A stretch of DNA of 15,100 nucleotides from Thermoprotei archaeon (GTDB lineage Archaea; Thermoproteota; Thermoprotei; Thermofilales; B20-G17). Position 1 is the first letter of the stretch; every line of letters begins with the position of its first letter. The position numbers were made by a program, and so were the translations under genes. The notes under the pieces were generated by a model. It was given only the letters and a program-made list of their open reading frames with translations, searched no databases and was not told where the DNA came from. This document shows, in pieces, positions 1-7,049 of this stretch. The stretch is from NCBI GenBank assembly GCA_003650785.1, contig QMRW01000017.1, positions 1-15,100 on the forward strand, given 5' to 3'.

Positions 1-354
1 AGCTCTTGTAGATGCCAGCCAGTCTCTCAGCTTTAGTATCTCGAGGTTATTCACACTAGGTAGGGTGTTAGGCATGTCAACTACTATCGTAACTCCACCA
101 GCGGCAGCTGCTGCAGTCCCTGTATAGAAATCCTCCTTATAGGATAATCTAAAGTCCCTCATATGTACATGGATGTCTATCATTCCAGGTAGTATTACAA
201 GCCCCTTTTTGTGGAAGTTAATTACTCTGTCAGCTACATAATGTGGTATACTCTTACCTATCTCTACAATGTACGGTCCTTCTATCAGAATTTGTACCCT
301 TTTAAGTAGTCCACTTATATAGGCTAGCCCCTCTATGAGGATAGTCTCATCCAT
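1..354 (-). CDS. pyrC: dihydroorotase, N-terminal part (runs off the left edge)
   Basis: Third step of de novo pyrimidine synthesis, cyclising N-carbamoyl-aspartate to dihydroorotate. About 118 codons are visible, reading from the ATG at 354. Near residue 60 the sequence reads LPGMIDIHVHMRDF, the metal-binding HxH motif of the amidohydrolase superfamily, followed by YKEDFYTGTAAAAAGGVTIVVD and then MPNT, which are characteristic of dihydroorotase. The C-terminal half, with the remaining metal ligands, lies outside the window. The start follows the pyrI stop by three bases, and a GATGAG ribosome-binding sequence lies within the pyrI end. It is the last visible gene of the pyrE-pyrB-pyrI-pyrC run. 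The domain identity is firm; activity cannot be judged from the fragment. Confidence 0.93.
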   Translation of the reverse strand, partial: MDETILIEGLAYISGLLKRVQILIEGPYIVEIGKSIPHYVADRVINFHKKGLVILPGMIDIHVHMRDFRLSYKEDFYTGTAAAAAGGVTIVVDMPNTLPSVNNLEILKLRDWLASTRA

Positions 355-357
355 TGC

Positions 358-828
358 TCATCTACGGAATTGCTTTAGTATATCCTCTTTTGTAGTATAC
401 CTTTCACAGTAGGTACATTGGAGAAGGAGGGGATCTCGTGATACTACTCTAAACTTAGGTCTAGCTCCTTCTTTAGGTTGATTAGTTATGCAATTTGGAT
501 TTGAACATCTCACTATACCCTCGATAATATCTGGTAGCTTCACTCTTTCCTTGTACACTACCTCGTAGTTTCTAATGATATTTATCGTAGCTGTTGGAGC
601 TATCAGAGCTATAATACTAACCTCCTCTGAAGCCAGCTCTCTTCCCTCTATTTTGACTATATCTTTCCTACCCAATTTTCTACTCTCTACATTCATAACT
701 ACAGCTACTCGAAATCCCTCATTTCCTCTTATCCCTAAGATCCTCAATACATTAAGAGCATTCCCTGCTGGAATGTGGTCTATTACTGTACCATGCTCGA
801 TTTTTCTTACAATAAGCTCCCTCTTCAT
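358..828 (-). CDS. pyrI: aspartate carbamoyltransferase regulatory chain
   Basis: Regulatory subunit that binds nucleotide effectors and links catalytic trimers of aspartate transcarbamoylase. At 156 residues it has the usual family length. The N-terminal allosteric domain shows IDHIPAGNALNVLRILGI (about 16-33) and lysines near 59 and 93, matching the effector-binding lysines of the E. coli chain. The C-terminal zinc domain has four cysteines at 108, 113, 138 and 141, the expected C-x4-C...C-x2-C pattern. The ATG immediately follows the pyrB TAG, with GGTGA just upstream, so translation is probably coupled. With pyrB it should form the allosteric holoenzyme in the cytoplasm. Confidence 0.97.
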   Translation of the reverse strand: MKRELIVRKIEHGTVIDHIPAGNALNVLRILGIRGNEGFRVAVVMNVESRKLGRKDIVKIEGRELASEEVSIIALIAPTATINIIRNYEVVYKERVKLPDIIEGIVRCSNPNCITNQPKEGARPKFRVVSRDPLLLQCTYCERYTTKEDILKQFRR

Positions 829-1758
829 CTAGTCACCTAATACCAATTTTAATAGTGCCATTCTCACAGGAACACCATATCTAGCTTGTTTAAAGTAATA
901 GGCATACTTAGTACCGTCTACTTCTGGTAGAATTTCATCAACTCTAGGTAAAGGATGCATTATCATTAAATCTTCCTTCACATTCTCTAGTGTCTTTAGA
1001 GTTATCCTGTAACTTCCTCTTACCCTTTCATACTCAGCTGGATCTGGAAATCTCTCACGTTGGATTCTAGTGACATAGAGTACATCTAGTTCATTAACTA
1101 CATCTTCTATGTTGGAGACCTCTGTAGTCTGTACACCATACTTATCTAGTATTTCCTTAATTTCACTCTTTAGTCTAAGCTCTGGAGGTGATATTAGATA
1201 TAGTCTTCGTAATCTATACTTCATGATCCCTAGGATAAAAGATGTGGCCGCTCTTCCATACTTAAGATCACCCAACACTCCTACTGTCAATCCGTGGATA
1301 TTACCTCTTTCTCTCCATATAGTATATAAGTCTACCATAGCTTGTGTAGGATGTCTATGAGTTCCATCACCTGCATTTATAACAGGAACCTCTGCTACTT
1401 CAGCAGCATATGTTGCAGCCCCCTCTATCTTATGTCTAATTATAATAGCATTCGAGTACGAGTCTAGCATTCTGATAGTATCGCCCAGACTCTCACCTTT
1501 AGCTATGGATGTCCTCTGTACATCTGATAATATTAGTGCAGTTCCTCCTAATCTTTGGATAGCTGTCTGGAAGCTAAACATAGTTCTAGTACTTGGCTCA
1601 AAGAATGCTAGTGCTACAACCTTTCCCCTTAAAATATCTAAAGCACTTTTTGAATACATCTCCATTTTCTTAGCCTCTCTAAATAGTAGCTCTAGATCCT
1701 CTCTACTAAAGTCTAAGATCGTAAGTACATCTCTATTTTTGAATCCTATCCTACTCAC
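829..1758 (-). CDS. pyrB: aspartate carbamoyltransferase catalytic chain
   Basis: Condenses carbamoyl phosphate with aspartate, the committed step of pyrimidine synthesis. The 309 residues carry the expected motifs: FEPSTRT (53-59) for carbamoyl phosphate, S84/K87 in the mobile loop, R108, HPTQ (136-139), R169, RIQ (231-233) and HPLPR (268-272). The start is a GTG at 1758, eight bases inside the end of pyrE, preceded by G-rich sequence (GTAGG and a run of G); no ATG gives a better family-length start. The overlap with pyrE and the direct junction with pyrI indicate one polycistronic transcript. No key residue is missing. Confidence 0.97.
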   Translation of the reverse strand: MSRIGFKNRDVLTILDFSREDLELLFREAKKMEMYSKSALDILRGKVVALAFFEPSTRTMFSFQTAIQRLGGTALILSDVQRTSIAKGESLGDTIRMLDSYSNAIIIRHKIEGAATYAAEVAEVPVINAGDGTHRHPTQAMVDLYTIWRERGNIHGLTVGVLGDLKYGRAATSFILGIMKYRLRRLYLISPPELRLKSEIKEILDKYGVQTTEVSNIEDVVNELDVLYVTRIQRERFPDPAEYERVRGSYRITLKTLENVKEDLMIMHPLPRVDEILPEVDGTKYAYYFKQARYGVPVRMALLKLVLGD

Positions 1759-2371
1759 CCCCCGACCTACCCATGTAACTAAGTATGGAAAGGTATGTAT
1801 TTCTGTTTATCAATTTAAGTCTCCATAATATCTCTAGTAGTCTACTTACCTTGAGTATGGATAATAGTTTGATACCCATATTGTCCAATACTTTTTCAGC
1901 TCCCTGCTCTCTGTCTATAAAGACTACAGCATAGTCTACTTTTGCATTTAGGCTCCTGAGTATAGTGGCTGCTCTTGCTATACTCCTACCTGTAGTTGCC
2001 ACATCATCTACTATAATACATCTATCTTCAGGATCTATACTTCCCTCTATAAGTTTCTCAGTACCATATTCTTTAGTAGTCTTTCTCACATATGCCATAG
2101 GTCTTCCCATGATATATGAAAGAACTGATGCTATGGGTATACTTCCAGTCTCTATACCTACAATTATATCGAACTTCCCTTCTATAGAGTTCAGAGTCTT
2201 CAAGTAGAGTTTTATAATATCCTTAAAGAGCTTTGGATAAGAGTATATTCTTCTCAAATCTATATAATATGGGCTTTTTATTCCTGAGCTTAACTTAAAT
2301 TCTCCTATCAACACTACACCATGCCCGTATAGTTGGTCTACCAGCTTCTCCATACAGGACATGGACATCAT
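1751..2371 (-). CDS. pyrE: orotate phosphoribosyltransferase
   Basis: Transfers phosphoribosyl from PRPP to orotate to give OMP. The 206 residues contain GEFKLSSGIKSPYYIDLR (23-40), the flexible catalytic loop YVRKTTKEYG (94-103), and the PRPP-binding signature CIIVDDVATTGRSI (118-131). Four in-frame ATGs lie in the first seven codons, at 2371, 2368, 2362 and 2353. The interval given uses the longest. A start at 2353 (MEKLVDQLYG) looks more like relatives, and the TATA-like box near 2384 suits a start near 2353-2362 better. It is the first gene of the pyr run and overlaps pyrB by eight bases. Confidence 0.95.
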   Translation of the reverse strand: MMSMSCMEKLVDQLYGHGVVLIGEFKLSSGIKSPYYIDLRRIYSYPKLFKDIIKLYLKTLNSIEGKFDIIVGIETGSIPIASVLSYIMGRPMAYVRKTTKEYGTEKLIEGSIDPEDRCIIVDDVATTGRSIARAATILRSLNAKVDYAVVFIDREQGAEKVLDNMGIKLLSILKVSRLLEILWRLKLINRNTYLSILSYMGRSGGE

Positions 2372-2430
2372 TCTAGATCCTTAAAATAGTAGTATTTTGG
2401 GTACATATACATTGTACACTGTCCTAACAT
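2368..2430 (-). other. candidate 20-codon upstream ORF overlapping the pyrE start
   Basis: A short frame beginning MLGQCTMYMYPKYYYF has five tyrosines in 20 residues. Its TGA overlaps the most upstream pyrE ATG as ATGA, an arrangement typical of coupled translation. No good Shine-Dalgarno precedes it. The same frame is also continuous with the metallo-hydrolase gene beyond its TAA at 2461. It may be a leader peptide, a remnant of a longer hydrolase tail, or chance. Confidence 0.2.
2380..2388 (-). promoter_or_regulatory. TATA-like box upstream of pyrE
   Basis: On the minus strand this reads TATTTTAAG. Its centre is 22 bases before the pyrE ATG at 2362 and 31 before the ATG at 2353. That would allow the pyr genes to be transcribed independently of the upstream hydrolase, with a leaderless or very short-leader message. 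The assignment rests on position and AT-rich sequence only. Confidence 0.4.
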
Positions 2431-2460
2431 AATCTTTTCCGCATATTCTCTGTACCACTG

Positions 2461-3153
2461 TTATATTCTAAATTCTATGATGTCTCCTCTTCTGGGAGTA
2501 AATACAATTGCTTTGGGAATATTGTCTTCTATCATTTTCTTAAACTTCTCCATCTGTTCACGGTTTCCATGAACAGCTATAAGGATTTTAGGCTTTAGAT
2601 CTAGAGCCATCTTTAGAGCATCTTCAGGACTCGCCGTTGGTGAAGGGGCACCAGTAGGTAGTATAGCTATATCAGCTGAGTACCTAGAGATATCCACATA
2701 TCCTGAATCTCCTCCATGGAATATCTTCAGTTCTCCTATTTCTAATAAGTATAGGTTTATTGGTCCTACATGTCTTCCAGCTATAGTTGTTATGGTTATG
2801 TTCCTGATCTTAGTAGTAGTATCTGGACGAGCTCGTAGTAGGTTGCCAGAGGGTATGTATAGTGAAAGGTCTTCATAGACTTTCTCCTCTGCCACAATTA
2901 TAGGAGTTAAAGATTCGAAAACTTTCATTGCAGTCTCTAAATGGTAGTGATCATAGTGATTGTGAGTATATAGTAATAGGTCAAGTCTCTTTAATCTTTC
3001 AAGGACTCTACTTTCGATAAGATTTGCTATGTCGAACGCTATCGAGAAGTTATGACATCTTAATAGTATTCCAGAGTACCCTAGGTATAATGCCAATACC
3101 TCTCCCATTTCTACAGTCCTAGTTAGGAAATCCTCTAGTCTGGGATTGTTCAA
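2461..3153 (-). CDS. metallo-beta-lactamase-fold hydrolase (UlaG/UPF0173-like)
   Basis: A 230-residue cytoplasmic metal-dependent hydrolase of the MBL fold; the substrate cannot be deduced. The metal-site motif is HNHYDH (64-69). Further likely ligands are H128, D149 in HGGDSGY and H195 in AVHGN. The compact size and motif layout resemble the UlaG/UPF0173 branch rather than glyoxalase II or RNA-processing members. The start is a TTG at 3153, supported by GAGGGTG five bases upstream; the next candidate is ATG at codon 16. It lies 89 bases upstream of pyrE on the same strand, so co-transcription is possible, but no pyrimidine role is evident. A seven-base inverted repeat lies directly upstream. 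Confidence 0.85.
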   Translation of the reverse strand: MNNPRLEDFLTRTVEMGEVLALYLGYSGILLRCHNFSIAFDIANLIESRVLERLKRLDLLLYTHNHYDHYHLETAMKVFESLTPIIVAEEKVYEDLSLYIPSGNLLRARPDTTTKIRNITITTIAGRHVGPINLYLLEIGELKIFHGGDSGYVDISRYSADIAILPTGAPSPTASPEDALKMALDLKPKILIAVHGNREQMEKFKKMIEDNIPKAIVFTPRRGDIIEFRI

Positions 3154-3180
3154 GAGAACACCCTCTTTTACTATGTTCTC
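3154..3180. repeat. 7-base inverted repeat at the 5' end of the MBL hydrolase gene
   Basis: GAGAACA (3154-3160) pairs with TGTTCTC (3174-3180) across a 13-base spacer. It surrounds the predicted transcript start and ribosome-binding site of the hydrolase, so it could be an operator or a small 5' hairpin. The arms are short enough for chance. Confidence 0.35.
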
Positions 3181-3183
3181 CTA

Positions 3184-3194
3184 GATATTTATAG
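3184..3194 (-). promoter_or_regulatory. TATA-like box for the MBL hydrolase
   Basis: The minus strand reads CTATAAATATC, centred about 37 bases before the TTG start. This predicts a transcript start near 3163 and a leader of roughly ten bases that contains the GAGGGTG ribosome-binding site. Confidence 0.5.
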
Positions 3195-3238
3195 TTTAAG
3201 TCATAAAACATAGGTACACATTTACTCATACTTAGTCT

Positions 3239-3246
3239 TAAATATA
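3239..3246 (+). promoter_or_regulatory. TATA-like box for the membrane protein gene
   Basis: TAAATATA-type sequence centred about 28 bases before the ATG at 3271. There is no Shine-Dalgarno sequence before that ATG, so the message is probably leaderless or nearly so. Confidence 0.5.
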
Positions 3247-3270
3247 ACTAACTATAGATAGCTTGATAGT

Positions 3271-3897
3271 ATGTTAAAGTTACTCTATATACTGACTGTA
3301 GTCTTTGACCTAATATCTGGCTGTATAGCGATATTAATAAGCTACTATGCACTTAAGGCATATAAAATATCGGAGAGAAAGGTTTTCCTCTTAATTTCAT
3401 TAGGCTTTTTAATACTGACTTCTGGATTTGTAGGTCATGCACTAGTACTTACATCTATTCTCCTTCTACGACCTGTAAGAATATTTATAGCATTAGTATC
3501 TACGTATGCCAGCACCGTATTATCTGTTTCAGAGACCATAGCATATGTACTAATAGCGATTAGTTACTACACAGAGTTAAAGAGGAGATACACAATAGCA
3601 GCATTAGTGCCTTCAATACTATATATGGGAATACACATGTTCACTAATACGGTAAGCATACTTCTCTTGCTTTATATAATCCTTCAACTAATTCTGATAC
3701 ATTTTAGTGAAAAAAGAGGTTCTCTATTACTACCTTTAGGTTTTACACTGATGCTTATTGCTCATATAATGAATCTTATGGCCTTTCTATCACTAAAAGG
3801 GGAATTCTACATAGCATCTCGCTGTGCATATTTCATAGGATCACTTGTACTACTCTATGTAATGTCCACGGTGATATCCTATCATGAGGAAGCGTAG
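3271..3897 (+). CDS. seven-helix integral membrane protein, function unknown
   Basis: A 208-residue, strongly hydrophobic protein with about seven predicted membrane helices near residues 4-29, 38-66, 70-100, 107-123, 127-146, 152-173 and 180-202. Short charged connectors lie between them (for example KAYKISERK and ELKRRY). No signal peptide, enzyme motif or transporter signature was recognised. The small loops and even helix spacing recall a sensor or scaffold rather than a channel, but this is only an impression. The last 14 bases overlap the start of a winged-helix gene, so the two are very likely made together, which suggests a membrane component linked to gene regulation. Confidence 0.75.
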   Translation: MLKLLYILTVVFDLISGCIAILISYYALKAYKISERKVFLLISLGFLILTSGFVGHALVLTSILLLRPVRIFIALVSTYASTVLSVSETIAYVLIAISYYTELKRRYTIAALVPSILYMGIHMFTNTVSILLLLYIILQLILIHFSEKRGSLLLPLGFTLMLIAHIMNLMAFLSLKGEFYIASRCAYFIGSLVLLYVMSTVISYHEEA

Positions 3898-4162
3898 GCG
3901 ATCTAAAATAAGGATAGTAGTAGATATAATGAGAGTACTACAGATGAGTAGTGGTGCAAAAATAACACAGATAATGTGTGAGGCTAACATGCCCTATGAT
4001 AGGTTGTTAAGATACCTCGAAGAACTGAAGAGTAAGGGGTTTATTACAGAGAAGAGATCTAATGACCATACTTTATACTACCTTACTAGGAAGGGATTTG
4101 ATTTCCTGGTAGAGTTTAAGAAAATAGAGCGCTTTGCCAAGGCTTTTGGAATAGAATTATAG
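3884..4162 (+). CDS. small winged-helix DNA-binding protein
   Basis: A 92-residue basic protein with the layout of archaeal single-domain winged-helix regulators (HTH_45/Sso10a-like). A basic N-terminus (MRKRRRSK) is followed by a helix, then KITQIMCEANMPYDRLLRYL (about 27-46) as the helix-turn-helix. Next come KSKGFITEKRSNDHTLYYLT as the wing, TRKGFDFLVEF as the terminal helix, and a short C-terminal helix that could mediate dimerisation. It starts inside the preceding membrane-protein gene, with GTGAT about eight bases upstream, indicating coupled translation. It probably acts as a transcription factor or DNA-binding partner of that gene. The target is unknown. It converges on herA with a 40-base gap. 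Confidence 0.8.
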   Translation: MRKRRRSKIRIVVDIMRVLQMSSGAKITQIMCEANMPYDRLLRYLEELKSKGFITEKRSNDHTLYYLTRKGFDFLVEFKKIERFAKAFGIEL

Positions 4163-4202
4163 TTCTAAATTTTGAAGGAGTGCTAGAAAATTCTATCCAC
4201 TT

Positions 4203-5804
4203 TTAAACGGATGTACTAATCCCCTGTTCCAGATATTCCATTAATCTATACCTTACAAGGTCATTGAAGTCGAATATCGTTATAGGTACTGCGAATCTTA
4301 TACCAGAGGGGGGTGATATAAGTAGTGCTTCTCCTCTATCTAAAGTTTTAATCTCCTGCTCGGCTTCATCCAGATACGGGCTATATTGAATGATCTTCTG
4401 ATAGTCTGGTTTTGTAGGTAGTGATAGCATTATCTTAGTCAATGACTGTCTTATGACTGGCTCTATAAGCTCTCCTGGCATCTGTGTTATGTATAAACCT
4501 CCTATTTTGTACTTTCTACCACGTTTGCTTATTATAGAAAAGATGTTCTCCTTAAAATCACCTCCACCAAGTGTACTCTTTGAGAGATACTTATGAGCTT
4601 CTTCTACCATTATGAGTACATAGGGAAGCTTACTCCACTCCTTAGGTATGCTTTTCTTCATTTCCTCATATATACTAAATATCCTCCTAGCTACTGCTGT
4701 TGCCAGTAATTTCTCCTCTCCTTCAGTAGCATGTGGTGTATCCAGAATAACTACTCTACCTCTACCTACGGAGCCAACTATTGTCTGAAGTAAGTTGGTG
4801 TCTAGAGGTTCTGGTTTAAATATATCACCATCTCCCAGCATATACTTCAGCTTTCTCTTAACAGTATTTACAGTGTTCATATGGACCATTTTTCTCAAGA
4901 CCCTCCATATTAATGAGGATGGGGATTCTAGAAGGAAATTTAACCAATCATCTCTCTTAACCCTCCATGCAAGCCATAATAGTTCTTCCTGTGGAGCTGT
5001 AAAATCTCCCGTAAGGATGAAGTCAAGTGGATGAAGTTGTGAGTATGATATTTCGAGAGGATGCATTAATATACTTCTCTCTATGACTTCTCCTTCGAAG
5101 TTAAGAGTGACAGTATACCTACCTGGCTCATCTACGGAAGATGTTACATATAGTAGTCTTACTTCGGATTCTGGTATGTGAGCTAGACCATATCGATCAG
5201 GAGGAGATCCTTTAAAATACTCACTTTCTGAATCAAAGAGTACAAGACTGTATTTAGGCTCAGAGTTTACGAGAATAGAAAAGGCTATAACCTTACCAAG
5301 ATTACTCTTACCAGCTCCTGTTACTCCACATACAAGTATGTGATGTGGAAAGGCAGCACTACCTTTTATAGTGATTCGAACATCCGTAGCCCTATGTCCA
5401 GATCTCACAGTTCCAAGTATAATATCCCCATCGTCTAAGTTCAATTGCTGTAGGTCTATTCTGTCCAATTCTTCTACTTCTGTAAAGAGAGCTGGAACCG
5501 AGGTAGGTCCATGTACTGTTCCATCTTCCTCTACTTGACATAATATAGTAGCTAGTGCTGTATCGTATAACCTTAGAGATCTATCATAGAGTACAACATC
5601 TTCTCCATGTTCTTTCTTATGACTCAATCTCGATATCTCTGCTGGAGTTAATAGAGATTCAGGTTTGAAGTCGAAAACCCTTAATATGAACTTCCTATCA
5701 CCGTCTAAGACTTTAAGTAGCTGTCCTCTCTCAACTCTTACACCCTCTACTATCCTGAACTTCAGTATCAGTCCCTCTACCCAGACTACCACTCCTACCC
5801 TCAT
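4203..5804 (-). CDS. herA: HerA-family hexameric DNA-translocating ATPase
   Basis: In archaea HerA forms a hexameric ring that pumps duplex DNA and, with NurA, resects DNA ends. This 533-residue protein has an N-terminal beta-rich HAS-barrel-like region (1 to about 110). The RecA-like ATPase domain carries Walker A GVTGAGKS (160-167), then LVLFDSESEYF (187-197), Walker B YVLIMVEEAH (395-404), an arginine-finger-like SKRGRKY (426-432) and the sensor YITQMPGE (438-445). The ATG lies one base after the nurA stop, so the pair is co-translated. No mre11 or rad50 is adjacent, unlike the common archaeal cluster; this may be a second, specialised HerA or a rearranged locus. Family certain, exact paralogue not. 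Confidence 0.88.
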   Translation of the reverse strand: MRVGVVVWVEGLILKFRIVEGVRVERGQLLKVLDGDRKFILRVFDFKPESLLTPAEISRLSHKKEHGEDVVLYDRSLRLYDTALATILCQVEEDGTVHGPTSVPALFTEVEELDRIDLQQLNLDDGDIILGTVRSGHRATDVRITIKGSAAFPHHILVCGVTGAGKSNLGKVIAFSILVNSEPKYSLVLFDSESEYFKGSPPDRYGLAHIPESEVRLLYVTSSVDEPGRYTVTLNFEGEVIERSILMHPLEISYSQLHPLDFILTGDFTAPQEELLWLAWRVKRDDWLNFLLESPSSLIWRVLRKMVHMNTVNTVKRKLKYMLGDGDIFKPEPLDTNLLQTIVGSVGRGRVVILDTPHATEGEEKLLATAVARRIFSIYEEMKKSIPKEWSKLPYVLIMVEEAHKYLSKSTLGGGDFKENIFSIISKRGRKYKIGGLYITQMPGELIEPVIRQSLTKIMLSLPTKPDYQKIIQYSPYLDEAEQEIKTLDRGEALLISPPSGIRFAVPITIFDFNDLVRYRLMEYLEQGISTSV

Positions 5805-5805
5805 G

Positions 5806-6756
5806 CTATATACCCCATAGGTACCTCTCTTTAAACGAGGTAGATCGAGTAGTTGCTATGAACTTCTCGAGTAAGTTCTTCTCCTTTAACTCATCTAGGA
5901 ATCTCAAAGCTATCCACCTTAACTCATCATCACTTATCTTAGATTCATCATGTACTCCCTTCAAAGGATATGGATATCCAGGAGTTCCGTGATCCTGTAG
6001 GAAGGCTATTTCTCCAAGTATTATTTCTATTTCTCTACTGAGTAATGACCTCCTAGAGATATCTATTCTGAAGACTTCTTCAGAATCTTCATTCAACCTA
6101 GCTATTACTATGTCGCCTATATACCATGGAGGTAGTGTAGAGGGTCTAAATACAGGGTAGTAATACCATGCTACGCCTCTTAATCTCCTCTCTGCTAAGT
6201 ATGCGAGGTATCCTATGAGCCCTTCCCCTGTATTCAACTTAAGTCTAGAGGATTTACATACACCTATAAGGATAGCTCCTCTCAGGTTTACAAACTTATC
6301 TAATCTCTCGAATCTCTCCCTAGTAAATCTTCTAAGGGCAGGAACAGCCATCAAGGCTCTATCTAAGAGAACATAGTCTCCTCTTCCTACTAGATTTACC
6401 CTTTTGAGAATTTCTTGTAGTTCTACTTTGAGGAGCCACTCAGCAGCTTCAGACTTACTCCAAACTACTGTAATAGCATATCTCCTTCCTCCCAACCTCT
6501 TATTAAATCCCTTCCATAATCCCCAGACTATTTTAGACACTACTATTTTGTAAGGACCACAATTATACAACACCTTTATGGATGCATCTACTGCTAAGAC
6601 TCTCCTTGCATGTGGAATAGGATCTAGTGTCCTAAATCTACTATATGAAATATAGTAACCTCTTAAAATTCTCGAACCTATTCTGAGTATAGGATAGGGT
6701 GTCAATATAACTTTTCCATTCAGTGTCAACTCCATAGATCTAGGGGTATTATACAT
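5806..6756 (-). CDS. nurA: NurA-family DNA end-processing nuclease
   Basis: NurA dimers are 5'-3' nucleases that work with HerA in DNA end resection. The 316-residue product shows LAVDAS (54-59) as motif I, YVLLDRAL (128-135) as motif II, ILIGVCKSS (162-170), and a C-terminal GYPYPLKGVHD (260-270). D57 and D132 are 75 residues apart, the spacing I recall for characterised archaeal NurA active-site aspartates; E112 and H269 are further candidates. This spacing supports the ATG at 6756. However, upstream sequence in the same frame also reads plausibly back to an ATG at 6843 with a good ribosome-binding site, interrupted by one TAA at 6796-6798. Divergence from typical NurA is considerable, but herA next door supports the call. 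Confidence 0.8.
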   Translation of the reverse strand: MYNTPRSMELTLNGKVILTPYPILRIGSRILRGYYISYSRFRTLDPIPHARRVLAVDASIKVLYNCGPYKIVVSKIVWGLWKGFNKRLGGRRYAITVVWSKSEAAEWLLKVELQEILKRVNLVGRGDYVLLDRALMAVPALRRFTRERFERLDKFVNLRGAILIGVCKSSRLKLNTGEGLIGYLAYLAERRLRGVAWYYYPVFRPSTLPPWYIGDIVIARLNEDSEEVFRIDISRRSLLSREIEIILGEIAFLQDHGTPGYPYPLKGVHDESKISDDELRWIALRFLDELKEKNLLEKFIATTRSTSFKERYLWGI

Positions 6757-6795
6757 TCTTCTGAGCTCTTCGACTACATCGACGATACCATCTAT

Positions 6796-6843
6796 TTACA
6801 ATTTCTCTGCTATTTCAGTATAGGTAGTGTATACTTTCACCAT
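6796..6843 (-). other. short ORF in frame with nurA, ending in TAA
   Basis: The ATG at 6843 is preceded by GAGAGTGAGAGT, a good ribosome-binding sequence. Fifteen codons (MVKVYTTYTEIAEKL) end at TAA 6796-6798. Beyond that stop, IDGIVDVVEELRR leads without another stop into the assigned nurA ATG. It could be a leader peptide, or an N-terminal extension of NurA broken by a nonsense mutation or sequence error. Confidence 0.35.
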
Positions 6844-6946
6844 ACTCTCACTCTCTCTACTTACGAGTGAAAAGCTAAAAAGGACACCATGGTATCTATA
6901 GTTTTACTACAGTATCTTCAGATCGTAAACAGTTGATATTGAGATT

Positions 6947-7014
6947 ATTGTATCTATTTTATGATACTAAAAATGGACAATCTGATGAGCATGATATCAT
7001 AAAATAGATACAAT
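6947..7014. repeat. perfect 20-base inverted repeat with 28-base spacer
   Basis: The left arm ATTGTATCTATTTTATGATA (6947-6966) is exactly complementary to the right arm at 6995-7014. The 28-base spacer includes CTGATGAGCATGA. The ten-base palindrome ATGATATCAT (6991-7000) overlaps the start of the right arm. No target-site duplication flanks the arms, no T-run follows either arm, and no second copy was noticed in the window. A paired operator for a dimeric regulator is the favoured reading; a structured RNA or mobile-element remnant remains possible. Confidence 0.9.
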
Positions 7015-7041
7015 CTGCAGAGTAATGTTATTGTTAGAAAG

Positions 7042-7049
7042 GTATATAT
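7042..7049 (+). promoter_or_regulatory. possible TATA box for the CARF-like regulator
   Basis: GTATATAT preceded by a purine-rich AGAAAG element resembling a BRE, with the start codon 55 bases downstream of the box. A second AT-rich candidate, TTATAGTA at 7069-7076, is about 31 bases before the ATG and would give an almost leaderless message. I cannot choose between them. Both lie downstream of the inverted repeat, so a protein bound there could act as an activator or share control with nurA. Confidence 0.35.

Noticed and set aside
575..832. Plus-strand ORF of 85 codons opposite pyrI
   Set aside because: It is a shadow frame: the minus strand encodes a complete pyrI with its zinc cysteines, and the plus-strand translation has no recognisable motif.
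4184..4196. Small hairpin between the winged-helix gene and herA as a terminator
   Set aside because: The stem is only five bases (TAGAA/TTCTA), too short to support.
6947..7014. CRISPR array or CRISPR remnant
   Set aside because: There are only two arms, in inverted rather than direct orientation, with one 28-base spacer and no further repeat units.
6947..7014. Rho-independent-like terminator
   Set aside because: It is AT-rich, lies between two divergent starts rather than at gene ends, and no T-run follows either arm.
6976..7018. C/D box small RNA (CTGATGAGC in the dyad spacer)
   Set aside because: The putative box C has a pyrimidine in place of the required purine, and no convincing D or D' box was found at the right distance.
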